Below, piece after piece: positions 12,996-25,041 of a DNA stretch of 64,000 nt. The stretch spans positions 725,097 through 789,096 of the forward strand of contig JAAOMT010000439.1 of NCBI GenBank assembly GCA_016748015.1, written 5' to 3'. How positions within the stretch are numbered: position 1 is the first letter of the stretch; each line of letters starts with the position of its first letter. Both the position numbers and the translations under genes were made by a program. The notes beneath the pieces are model-generated. The model made no database searches, was not told where the DNA came from, and worked only from the letters and a program-made list of their open reading frames with translations. Origin of the DNA: Geosiphon pyriformis (lineage: Eukaryota > Glomeromycota > Glomeromycetes > Archaeosporales > Geosiphonaceae).

Positions 12996-13525
12996 TTTTT
13001 ACATATAGATTTTTACGCATTTTTTTTCATTTCTCATATATAACCAAACATGTTAAATTCGCATGCTTGTGATATTTTTAAATTCCCACGATAAATCATA
13101 TGAAATTTTTTAATTTTTTTTCCAAATTGTGAAATAAGTTAAAATTATATATACACAATGTCAATAAAAAATTAAACAATGTTTAAATGTTGGGATCAAA
13201 TCATTGACATCGTTTTAAATAAATTCAAATTGGATGGCCATCGAAATTATTTTTTTTTTAAAAAAAAAAAGTAAAACTTGAGTTACTCTCTACTTGAAAT
13301 AATACGAGTTGATTTTTTCAAATATAAATATTTTTAATAATTTAATTCATGATTGAATTAAGTAATTAAACTAAATAATATTAACTATATAATATATTAA
13401 TAATTATTATATATTAAAATAATTTATTATTTATTAATAACAGTTTTTATAGCCTTTTTGTTTTAACGTTATAATTTAAATAATTGAATAGTATAATTTT
13501 AAAAATACAAGATAAAAAAATATAA

Positions 13526-13558
<33 letters not shown>

Positions 13559-16500
13559 GAAAATTTAAAATATTTAATGAATTATTGCTATTATTTTTAA
13601 AACTATATTATTTAATATATATATACTTAAAATAAGTTAATAATACATTTATTAAAATATAATATATAATAATAATAATTTTTACCTTGTTTTTTTTTGT
13701 TTTATATTTTAAATTAATACTATATATATTGAATATTTTTTTATTGGTTTTAATTATTTTTACCAAATATTTTTTAAGTAATTTATATTGTAAATTACAA
13801 TAATTTTAAAAAAAAACTAAATAAAAATTTTTTTTTCTATTTTTTCTACTTCTCATAATTTAAATTTAAATATTAAATTATAATTTGAATTATGTTTAAA
13901 TAAAAGTTTTTTTTTATATTGTTTTTAAGATTAATAATTAAATTTGTTTTATTATTGTTATTATTATTGTTATTATTATTATTAAAATTAATACTTTGAA
14001 AAATTTACAATTAATAAAAAAAGTTTTTAATTGCAAACCTATTAAAATTTTTTATAAGTTTTTTATTATATTTGTTAATTTAATATTTTATGTTAAAGAT
14101 ATTATCTTTTTAATATTATATAATTTTGAATTTTTTGATATTATTATTAATAAAATATATAAATCTAAATTTGAATTGTTAAAATTAAAGTTACAAATTT
14201 AATTTAATTTATTAAAACAAACTTTAATTATAAATATTAATTTTTATTTTATTTTTTTAATTTAACTGTTAATTTGTTTAAAAACTTTAATTAATTTAAA
14301 AACAATTATAAAATTTATTTTTTAATTATTTATAATATAAATAATATATATTAATTATAATTTATTTTAATAAAATTTATACAAAATAATAAAATAAAAT
14401 TTTATAAAAATGTTATAAATAAATAAATATATAAATATTTTTTATATGTAACAAGTAAGTTAAAATCAATTAAAAACACATTATATTAAAACTATAAAAG
14501 CAAACTTATTTAAAACAGTTATTTTATACATATTTATAACAAAATTATTATTATTATTAAAAACCAAATTAATTAACTATATAATAATTTTATTAGTATT
14601 TAATTTAATATTAAAAATTTGTATTTTCAAAATATTATTATTTTAGCAAAATTTTTCTGATTAATAAAAAAATTTAGATTATTATTTAATATATTATTAT
14701 CAATTATATTATTTATATATTATTTTATTTTAAAATTAACAATTTTTTGTTTAAATTATTAATGTTTTTTTTGGAAAATACTAATATTTTTTTATTTTAA
14801 TATTTAAAAATAAAAAAATTAATAAATCAATAAACTTAATAATAAACTTAATTAATAATATTATTTTAATCAATTTAAAACTAATTACAAAATTAATAAT
14901 AATAACAATAACAAAATACAACTAAAATTATTTTTTAATTAAAAAAAATTATAATATTATTTTTATTATTAAAATTAATAAGCAAATAAAAGCAAATAAA
15001 AGCAATTTTAACAATTTTAAAATACATAAATATTATTTACAATAATTTTAAAAAAAAGTTATATAAAATAATAATAATAAAAACAAATAGTACAAAATTT
15101 TTGTAATTATAAAAATAAAATAAAATCAATAAACTATGTGGCTGGTCACGTGTAGATATTGCATGATTTACACCTAGTTTAGATTATTTGTATGATGTAT
15201 TGCACTAGGCAGTGTTTGGACTTCGCTCGTTAAATGTTTAAAAAAAAAATAAACTAAACTTAATTAACAGTATTTTAAAAAATTTAAAATACAAATTTTA
15301 TATAAAACAGCTTAATATTATTTTTAAAAATTAATTTATATTGTTATAGTTAAAATTTACAATTTTTATTAGTTATTACATATATTAATTACTAATATTA
15401 CATATATAGCTATCTTATTTTTAGATTGTAATTATTAACTTGATCATTAATCTAATTATTAACCTAATTATTAATTTAATTATTAACTTGATTATTAATT
15501 TAATTAATAACTTGATTATTAATTTAATTATTAACTACTTTTAATAATTATATAAATAATAAGTTCCTTATTTGTAAAAAAACATACTCAAAATAACAAA
15601 ATAAAATCCACTATTAATTATTTTTCTTATATTACTTATTTATTTTTTCTTATTTTTAAATATTTGAACATCTTGAAATAAAAGATTACTTCTTAGTATT
15701 TACATACTTTATTTTTTCTCTTTCTTAATTTGTATTGTTAAAATTAATCTAAAAAATAATTGTTTGTTTTTGTGATTTATTAAATAAAAAAAACCAATTA
15801 AAAAACATAATAATATCTGTTATTAATTTTAAGAATTATTAAATAAAACATAAAATAATAGCAGTAGTATTATCTTATTAACAATCACAAACTATTTCTT
15901 TATTTTTAAATTTCTAAAAAAGATTAATAACAGTAATTTTTATAAGATTGATTATACACATTGAATTTATATATATTTAATTTACTCTCTTATTATAATT
16001 TTTTTTTAATTATTTTTATTATCTTACAATTTTGTTTTTTCTTGCTATTTATTAGTTTGTTACTTCAATCTGTAACATAAAAGTAATACTTTTTGTGAAG
16101 TTGTTAAAATTTATTTATTTTTTATTGTATAGATAATTATTTATATTTGTTATAACAATTAGAAAAATACTTTATAGTATACAACAAAACCAATTTAAAT
16201 TTTATTAAATTCAACTTTTTGTCTTTCTGTTTGATTTGTTTTCTTATTAAAAAACAATTTAGTAAACAATTTCAAGACTTTTAAAACTAGTTCTTAAATA
16301 AACATTTAGTTAAAATCTATATAGTATATACAACTTAATTTTTTAATCAAACTTACTTTAAAGACTTTTTTAAAAAAAAAAACAATAATATTAATCAGTT
16401 TCTATATTTTACAAATTTTGAACAACAGTCCTCTAATTTCGAATATTTAAATTATTAAATTCATATCTGAATTGCTGTTTATTAATTAACTGAAATTTTT

Positions 16501-19500
16501 TTTAAATTAGAAAAAAAAAGCTATTAAACTACTTATGTTTTTAATTTTTTTTCAAATAAATTAAATTTTTTTACATAAACAGTTATTTTTAAATTAATAA
16601 CTGTTAATTTCATACAAGTAAACATTTTGGCTGTTCTTCAAAATATACAAACTGCTTTAGAGCAAAGAAATAATATCTTATTATTATTATTCAGAGATAA
16701 TATCTAAAATCTAATTAAATAATTAAACAATTTTAAAAAAACTGCTATTATCAATTAATATAATGCTAAATACAAATTCCAAATTATTAATGATTACTTT
16801 CAAGACTTTTTTGCTACTTGGTTTTTACAAAAAACCAATATTAATGTTTACCAAAAGATTATTAGATAGATATAAATTAATATTATAAAAAAAAATACTT
16901 TTTTTACTATTTAATTTAAAAACAAATTCAGAACTTTTATTTTTATTTTCAAATAATGTATAAAATTGGAAAAAAAAACTCAAGACTCTAGTAAAATAGT
17001 AATTAAATATATTAAAACAATAAGAAAACTCATTAAATAAATAAACTTTAAAAAAAATTAAACAAAAAAGCAGAAAATATTATTTTTTATAAAAAAATAG
17101 AAAACTGATTTATTTTATGATTTTTGGTTTCTTTTGGCTTTAAAAAATAATTTAACAATAAATATAGTCATTAAACTTGTATAAAAAATTAAAAATAGCC
17201 AATATATATATTTGAAATTCACTTTTTTAGTTTTTGTTTTTGTTTTTGTCATGGTTCTTGCTTTTAAATAACTGCTATCTTCTTTGTTATTCAAACTTAA
17301 AACCCAAATGAACAGTTAATAGATAAATTATAATTAATCTTGTTTGATTATTAAAATCTTTAATACAAAAAATTAAAGATAATAAACAACTTTAAAGACT
17401 CAAATTTAAACACTAAATATTATGAATATATCTTATTAAGTTTATTTATAACAATGTAATTTTAATAAAAGCCATTTTAATTCTAAAAAAAGTATTAAAT
17501 ATTAAAATAATAATTATTTATTTAATAAATTTTTAATAATTAGTTTTTTAAATATTGTTAAAAACAATATTAAAAAACAAAAAAAAGTAATTAATTTAGT
17601 TTTTATTTGATTAATTTTTAAAATTAAATAATTTTTAAAATTAATTAAACAAAAATATATTCTTAAATATATTTTATTTTGCTTTTAAAATTAATATTAA
17701 AAATTAATTTTAAAATTATTAATTTTTTATAACTTAATACTTAAATTGGTTAATTTTTTAATTTAAAAGATTTTAATTTAAGAGTTTTTATTAAATAAAA
17801 ATTCAATAATAATAGCAAATAATACTTAGTATTTGATTTTTTTGGCATAATAACCAGTTTATTCTGGTGTTTTTTACTTTTCTAATAAATAATTTTAGTT
17901 TTTTTAATTATATTTTACATTTTTTCTTGGTATTTTTTACCAAATAATCTTTAATTTATAATTTTAGCACTTTTTAATTAATTAATTAGTAAACACAAAA
18001 CAAAACAAAATAAAACAAAATAAAATAAAAAAAAATAAAAAATAAAAAAAATAAAAAATTAATATTTTATTAATAACTATGATTAAGAATTATTGTTTTA
18101 GTATTGTTAATAATATTGTATTAATGCTATTAGCATTAAATAAAAAAGTAATTAATTTTAATAAAATAAGTATAAATTTTAAGTAATAGATTATTAACTA
18201 TAGAAATTACTTAATAAAATAAAATTTAGTTTTTAATTTAACATGTGTGTTTTTTTTGCTTTAATGTTTCTATTATATATATATAAATTGTTATAATATA
18301 AAATATTTTTGAGTTATTATTAGAATTTCTATATTATATGTTTTAATAATTTATATTTTGTTATTAGTTATTTTATATTATAATTTTTTTGTTTTTTTTT
18401 GTTTTACTTTATAAATAATACTGCAAAAATTGGTTAAAAATTAATATATTAATTAAAAACCAATTTAAATTAAAATTAGACAATATATTTTTATTATTAT
18501 TATATAAAACAAGAGAATTATTTTATTTATACTTATAATAAAATTAAATATTATAATTAATATTAATAGTATAAAATTAATAAAATAGCCAAAAAAACAG
18601 AAAAAAAGCAGGTTATAAGACACTAAAATTATTAAAAACATTAAAAAAATCTTTTGACAATTTAAAAAAGTTGTTATTAAATATAATAGATATATAAAAA
18701 ATTTACTTTTTGGTTATTTAAACAACAGTAAAAAAAACCAAAAAAAAGTAATTTAATTACTAATTTTTTATTAAATATTTTAAAATTTTTAGAAAAATAA
18801 GAATTATATTAAGACTATTTTATTAATATATTTTAAAAAAACTTTTAAAAAAAAAACTTTTAATTAAAGATAAAAAAAGTCTTTTTAAAAAAATAAAAAA
18901 CTGATTAACTACAATTTTATTTAAAATAAATTACTTTATTAATAAAAAATTACTAATTGCTTTAAATAATAATAAAAATAAAAAAATCACAGTTTTTTTA
19001 TAATTAAATGTTTTATGAGCATAGTTCAATTATTATTTAAAATATATAAATAACTTAAGTATTTATAATTAAATATGATTTATTTTTTTAATTTTTATTT
19101 TAATTATAATTATAAAATTAGAAAAGAAAAAAAGTTAAACATTATTACAAATTTGTTTTTTTAATATATTAATTCTTAATATCTCTGTTTTAATTATAAT
19201 TAATTTTTTATAAGCTCTTTAATTTTATTTGTATAATAATAATATTATTATTATTATATTAACAGCTTTTTTTAATATTATAATGTAAATTAATTTTTAA
19301 TTTTTAATTATTGTATATATCTATGTATTTTTTTTAAAAAATTAATTTGAAATTTATTTGGCAGTAATAAAGTTTTTTTAAGACTATTTTTATAATTATT
19401 TAATATATTTTCTAATTTAAAAACACAAAATATTAATAATTTTTAATATTTTTTCTAATTTTTATAATAAAGTTTTTATTAATAAATAATCTTAATTAAA

Positions 19501-20080
19501 GTTTATTTTTTTAAAAAATTCAATTAATAAATAATAGTTTTATTTAATAAATAATATAAATAGATTTTTTAATATTTTTAATTGTAGTAATTTAGTTTTT
19601 AATATTAATTCTTATTTTTTTTTATTTCAAAATTTTTTTGGATATTTATTAAAATAGAAGATTAAATTATTAAAATTATTAACTTGTTAAGATTAAGTTA
19701 TTGAATAAATTGTTGTTTTTTTTAATATTAAAATTATTATATATAATATATATTTATAGTTTTATAAATAAATATATTATAATACTCTATTTTTAATATT
19801 TTAACATAGTATTTATTATTATAATAAGATAATATTTGCTGTTATTACAAAATAATACTTGTTGTAAAATTATTATTATACTATATTATAATTGGCTAAT
19901 TTATTATTTTATAATTTTTTTGCTAAATTTTTAAATTGTAACAATATATAATTATTTAATTTATTAAATAAATAATATTTATTAATATAAATTTTAATAA
20001 TTGGTTATATATATAAAATATATAATTTAAATATATAATTGTATTATTTATAATATATATATTTTTTTTATTAAGAGTTT
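12996..20080. other. AT desert, about 7 kb without genes
   Basis: Composition is extremely AT-rich. Stops occur in all frames within a few dozen codons, and the few short frames are Lys/Asn/Ile/Phe-rich. The sequence consists of poly-A/T runs, TTA/ATT repeats and short homopolymers. The only clearly GC-richer patch is at 15135-15232, described separately. The boundary with the LINE relic near 20080 is sharp. Possible natures are heavily mutated transposon DNA, a heterochromatic block or centromere-like DNA; the sequence alone does not decide. Confidence 0.7.
15135..15232 (+). repeat. GC-richer island A with GTGGCTGGTCAC core
   Basis: A patch of about 95 nt stands out from the surrounding AT desert. 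It begins GTGGCTGGTCACGTGTAG and contains short inverted repeats (GTGTA/TACAC, CCTAGT/ACTAGG). The opening 12 nt match the islands at 47423 (one mismatch) and, on the minus strand, at 37232 (two mismatches). It could be the end of a degenerate transposon or a small structured RNA. There is no open frame. Confidence 0.5.
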
Positions 20081-20149
20081 AACAAGTATGGCCCAACCAT
20101 TATCTAGAAATTAGGGTAAACTAATTGATCCAGAACTAGACATAGTTTA

Positions 20150-22320
20150 TGTACTTTCTACATATAACCAGTTACTCAAACCAGTTCAGGCTATACTATA
20201 TTAATACATCAGAAAAAAAACTTATCCAAAGAAAACATCCTTTAAACAACTTCAAATAATATAGCACTATTATTAATTAATCCAACTAATCATTTAGCTG
20301 TCTCAAAGACATCAGCCTTTATAGCAGCAGATTCATGTTCCCAAAGAAACATCAAATTAGAAAACATATCCTTATCAAAAGATAATAAATTTACATAAAA
20401 GCCAGACATATTAATGTCCCCAATACTATACTCAGTTTTCAGAGCAACCACTTTTCACTTCAACTTACCAACAGCTCTACTAAAGATATTCATGTGAACT
20501 AAAATCTTGTTGACTCTAAAGTCAAGAACTGAACTTAAAACCAAATTACCATTAACAAATTGTTCAAAAACTTTGACCATAGAGCCAACAGGCTTAACAA
20601 TAGATTCAACCAAAACAGAAAGCTTGGCCAAATCAGATTTCAGAGATGTCAGCCAAGAAATCACCAAAGAATCTACAACAGCAACAAGAGAAGCAGCAGC
20701 CACCAAAGAAGAAAACTCAGAAAGAACAAAGGGAACAGATGTCTTTACATAAGACAAAGAACCAACAAAATATGGTTTAAACATCTTAAGAGTCTTAGAA
20801 GGGAAAAGTGGAGCAACCTTATAGTCTACAGCCAAGTGGTCTATCTCTTGACACTAAAAACAATGCCGACAACCAGGAGTTTCCTACAAAATATGGCACT
20901 TTCTTAGTGTACCAGTTTTAACAACAGCAAGATCCAAATCAGCTTGAGAGCCAAATGTAACCAAAGCAAAGTGAAAACAATGACCAGAATCAGAAGATCA
21001 AGGAATAAAACAAGACTGACCACCAACTTGAGAAACCATATTGCTGATTTCAAAAGCAGTGCAGCCAGGAGGAAGGTTAACCAACTTGGCCTTAAACCTA
21101 TCATGAGACATAATTGTTTCTTGTTGATTTACAAGGGGAAGAATCCGAACACTATTTTTGCCCACCAAAACTGACCAATGATTCAAAGTAGACACAGCAG
21201 AGTCCAACTTTTCAAAATAAACCACCACGTATTGTCAAACACCAACAGGCTTTAGCACAACATGGATAACACTACCAAACACACTGAGAGCTGTCTTAAT
21301 ATTAGCAGCAGACACATTCAAGAGCACATCACACAGTGCAACAGCAGCAAAAGGAGAATCCAACTCAGAAACTACCAAAGACTTGACAATTTTGAGAGGA
21401 GCCAAATGTACAGAGCTTATAAGCTCAACCAAAAAAACAGCTTCCAAAGACACTAGAGAAGCAAATTCCACACAAAACAGCTTCATATTGTCTTTTAACA
21501 CTGACTTTGCACCCAAGAAACCATGCACTGACTGAAAAACAGTCTTAACATGAGCCAATTTGATTTTAAATATAGCACCAAGCATCAGAGTAGAGGCCAC
21601 CCACCCAACAAACTTTTAATGACTAGTAATAGTTTCCCAAGCACCACCAGAAGTAGCACCAAAAACTAAAGAAGAAGATGATTCAGTTTCTATTTGATCA
21701 GCCCAGTTCCCAAGAACAGGTAACTCAACAAGAGAAGATTGCTTTGCTTCTAAAACCAGCGACAATCTGCCAGAAGACACCATATTTAACAACACAGCCA
21801 GTGGTCAATCTTGGCTCATCTTGGACGACATGCTGGATAATGCTATAGAAATCTCATCTAAGATCTTATTGGAAACTACAAAGGAGTTCGGTGTAACAAT
21901 AGCAAAAACAAGCGACTGCTCTCACTTTTCTGAACTTTTGGTCTTTTTGACCATTTTTTTTGAAGAAGTGGTGCTAGAAGCACCAGGTGTTGAATCTATA
22001 GAAGAGAAAACCAAGTTATTTACTGGTCTATTATTAAAAACTTTTGGGCTCTTAGTTGGAGTGAAGGCAACACTGAGACTAACTCAAGTGTGTCTCTTTA
22101 AGGGAACTTTGACTGGTGAGAAACCAGCCAAAGATAAGAAAGTTGCTTTAGTGGCTATTAAAGGCAGCTTATCACGATTACTGGGTAAGGAAAAAGCTTC
22201 TAAAACATTCTGCCTAATTGTTTCTACAACAGAAAGAACTTCTTTGGTTGAAATTTTATTAGATATCTCAGAACAGATATTAGGTGCAGCTTTTTTACTC
22301 TTTGCTTTGGTTGTGGTCAT
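20150..22320 (-). pseudogene. LINE-type ORF1 relic (nucleic-acid-binding protein with zinc knuckle)
   Basis: Reading from an ATG at 22320, one frame stays aligned for more than 2 kb although it is cut by at least 12 stop codons (22084, 21922, 21805, 21616, 21235, 20998, 20884, 20854, 20455, 20290, 20242 and 20209). The N-terminal part is Lys/Ser/Thr-rich. A middle part with VLVGKNSVRILPL and FALVTFGSQADLD resembles the RRM-like domain of ORF1 proteins, and GCRHCF-CQEIDHL is a CCHC zinc knuckle whose last Cys is Tyr. The layout matches ORF1 of a non-LTR retrotransposon family common in Rhizophagus (from memory of the family). The expected endonuclease/reverse-transcriptase ORF2 downstream, below 20150, is not recognisable. 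The relic has far higher GC than the AT-rich DNA on both sides. Confidence 0.8.
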
Positions 22321-23428
22321 AAAATTAAGGAGACAAAGAGTCAGATTATGTTTTTATAATATATATAAATCTTAAAAATATTATATTTTATTAAAATAAA
22401 AAAATAAATTATTTTTATTAAGTTATTAATTTTTTTTAAATATTATAATAAAATATAGTTTTTTTATATTAATAAAGAACAAATATTAATGTATATTATG
22501 TATTTTATTATTAATAAAACAACAATTAAACAAATTAAATAATTATTAATAAATATATAATATTAAAAATCAAATATAATTTATAAATTAAAATTTAATT
22601 AATAATTAAACAGCATAATTTTTATTATTTTTTATGTTTTTGATATATATTTGTTAAAACATAATTTAAAAATATATAAATAATTTATAATTAAACATAA
22701 ATTATGCTTTTATTAGTATTAGAAATTTTAAAAATACATAATTATTTACATTAATTTTTTTGTTACTAATATTTTTATAGCCAATTGAAATTTCTAAATT
22801 TTATAAATCAATTAATAGTTTTTACTTTATTCAAAATAAATATTAAATTTTTATATAGCATTATTGATAATTTTCCATTTTAAATATCTTCAACATAATG
22901 ATTTGTCTATATTGGATATTAAGCACTTTGCTATAGATGACATGGATTTTTTGTTAGTATATTTTGCTTGAACTGTCAAAGCTGAATAGCGTCTTTTTTC
23001 GATTTTTTTGAGATGAGTAATGTAAAGGATTTGGTCCATTTTGAAAAAATATCTGTAAAGAAGTGCGGCCCACCGCAGACGCAAGATTCTTAACCATGCA
23101 CGAGGCAAAGTCATGTGGATAGCTGCAAGCCAATGCATTCTGACTTGACTTCTAATGCTCCTTTAGTAGAAAAGCCTTGCATCAGCAGCTAATCGATTCG
23201 CCCTTTGAATATTCTTGTTGTTTTGCATGTTCAAAACCACACTTGTTGAGTGACGTGTTATAAGAAACAACGCGCATCAAAAATAGATGTTATGATAATA
23301 ATAAATTTGGCGTGATTTTTGTGAAACTTGGCACATGTTGCTTTAACCTAATAAAGCCTTTGGGCTTCACTTGACTACATAAGGCCGGCTGCGGACGTGA
23401 TTGTTGATAAGATTTTTCCGTTGTAAAC
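22321..23428. other. AT-rich spacer and CtIP upstream region
   Basis: From 22321 to about 22880 the DNA is AT-rich with no frame of note. From 22880 to 23428 composition becomes more balanced. An 82-codon minus-strand frame (23138-22890, ATG start) and a short plus-strand frame lie here, but neither has recognisable similarity, so I do not call a gene. The last 100 nt are the likely promoter and leader of the plus-strand CtIP-like gene. Confidence 0.5.
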
Positions 23429-24549
23429 ATGGAACCTCGCCAAGTTCAAGAAGGCTCAGACATTAATAATCCAATATTTATTTCCTCACCCGGAGCATTT
23501 CATAGGATCACGTGTCAGAAAGGCACGCTCTTGAACGAGCCTATACTAGTTTCTTCTGGTGAAGAAGAAGACGAGGGAGGTGAACTGTATTCACCTCTTG
23601 ATATATCATTGAATAATAGCCCTAAAGAAAAGGAAGCTGGCCTATTTTCTCCTCTTGATATCTCATTGAATAATAGTCCCAGAGACAAGGATAATCAAGA
23701 GGAAGCTGATCTATTTTTGCCATCATTGGGCGATTATACTTGGGAATGCTTTTCAGCTGAAAAACACAAAAATGAAGAAGAGAATACATACTTTGATCGT
23801 AACGCTTCAGATCATAATCCAAGTTTCCAGAAAAGGAGCATTTCCCCAGCTCTAGTTAATGTTAGTAAAGAGACAACACCTTTACGAGAACGCAATACTA
23901 GTGTCAAGCGACGAAAGTCTTTGGAAACTCTTGCTCCAAATAATAAACTTCTGCTCTCAAACAACCATAGTAACGACAGAGAGAACGTGACCAGAGACTC
24001 TATATCGTCAGGAACCAATTTAGATAACTTATCAAAGAAGCCTTTCCGAGTCACTGAAGTCATTCGAAGCAAAAATGAGAAACAACAATTGATGGCACAT
24101 GAATGCCGCGATTGTACACAGGTGAGACTTTCAATTTGGCATCATCTATATATGATGAGCTTCTAATGATTTACAAATTTTAAATATTTAAGTATTTCGA
24201 AATGAATGGTTCTATTTCACTACCATTTGGAGTGCATTCAACATCCCATATGTCTGGGCATTCACACAAATCTGAATCTGAAGTATCGCGAAAGAAACAC
24301 CTTCAAGTGGTATCTCGTCATCGAGCGCGATTCACTCGTGCCCCAACACCACCGGGTTTTTGGAAAATAGGATTTGATGAAAAAAATACAAAAGAGGAGC
24401 TTTTAGATTTCAATCGTAAGAGGGAATTAGAAAAGTTAACAGAGGATGAATGGGAAATGGCCCGAAGGAAACGAAGTGTCGCTCCATTTGGCACCAGGAT
24501 CTACGGCAGTCATTCATCGAGTTACAAGAATCGAGAGAGAAGAGGCTGA
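23429..24549 (+). CDS. ctp1: CtIP/Sae2/Ctp1-family DNA-end resection factor
   Basis: Exons 23429-24121 and 24193-24549 (71-nt phase-0 intron) give 349 residues. The C-terminal domain carries the family hallmarks: HECRDC (CxxC, C226/C229) at the end of exon 1 and SRHRARF (RHR at 273-275) followed by APTPPGFWKIGF. Proteins with this domain activate the Mre11-Rad50 nuclease to open hairpins and start 5' resection of double-strand breaks, in the nucleus. The intron removal that places YFEMN directly after the CxxC segment fits the family. The N-terminus is short and acidic: PIFISS (15-20) and PILVSSGEEED (38-48) look like SUMO-interacting motifs, and a tandem duplication (LYSPLDISLNNSP, then LFSPLDISLNNSP) occupies 53-84. 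The N-terminal coiled coil known in Ctp1/CtIP is not visible, so an upstream exon may be missing. It converges on the F-box gene. Confidence 0.85.
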
Positions 24550-25041
24550 GATATGTGTTGATGAACGGAGAAGGATTTTTTATCCGATAATTTTCACAAA
24601 AACCAATATTGCTTAATGCCAACTTCTTTCAATTTTACATGAGAATGTTTCAATATTTATGATACGAATCATTGATAAAATTCCCATTTAAATAACCCTC
24701 TTTGAGCATTTTCATATTCACCTCTTTACTTTGTGCTCTTTTTCTGACATTTTGCATGAGATATCCAATTTGGGCCCTTTTCTCGTAGCAAGCAGAGATT
24801 TTATATTCTAGGAAAACTAACCCAAATTTTTCAGAAATGAACAACCCTTTCTATATATATATTGCTTCAATTATCATCTAGTTTGCTTAATGTACTCTTT
24901 TATATCATTGTAAAATAGTTATAAATTTATTTCTCAATATATTATTGCAAACACTGTTTAAACAACACGTAAAGGAATCAATTGTTTCTCATTGACATTA
25001 TATATTTCATTCAAGTACTTTGCATTCTTTAAACTATGTCT

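Noticed and set aside
21821-22375. Plus-strand frame of 184 codons
   Set aside because: Antisense to the start of the LINE ORF1 relic; the minus-strand reading has the recognisable protein pattern.
22890-23138. 82-codon minus-strand frame with ATG
   Set aside because: Reads partly like protein but shows no domain. Left as unassigned in the CtIP upstream region.
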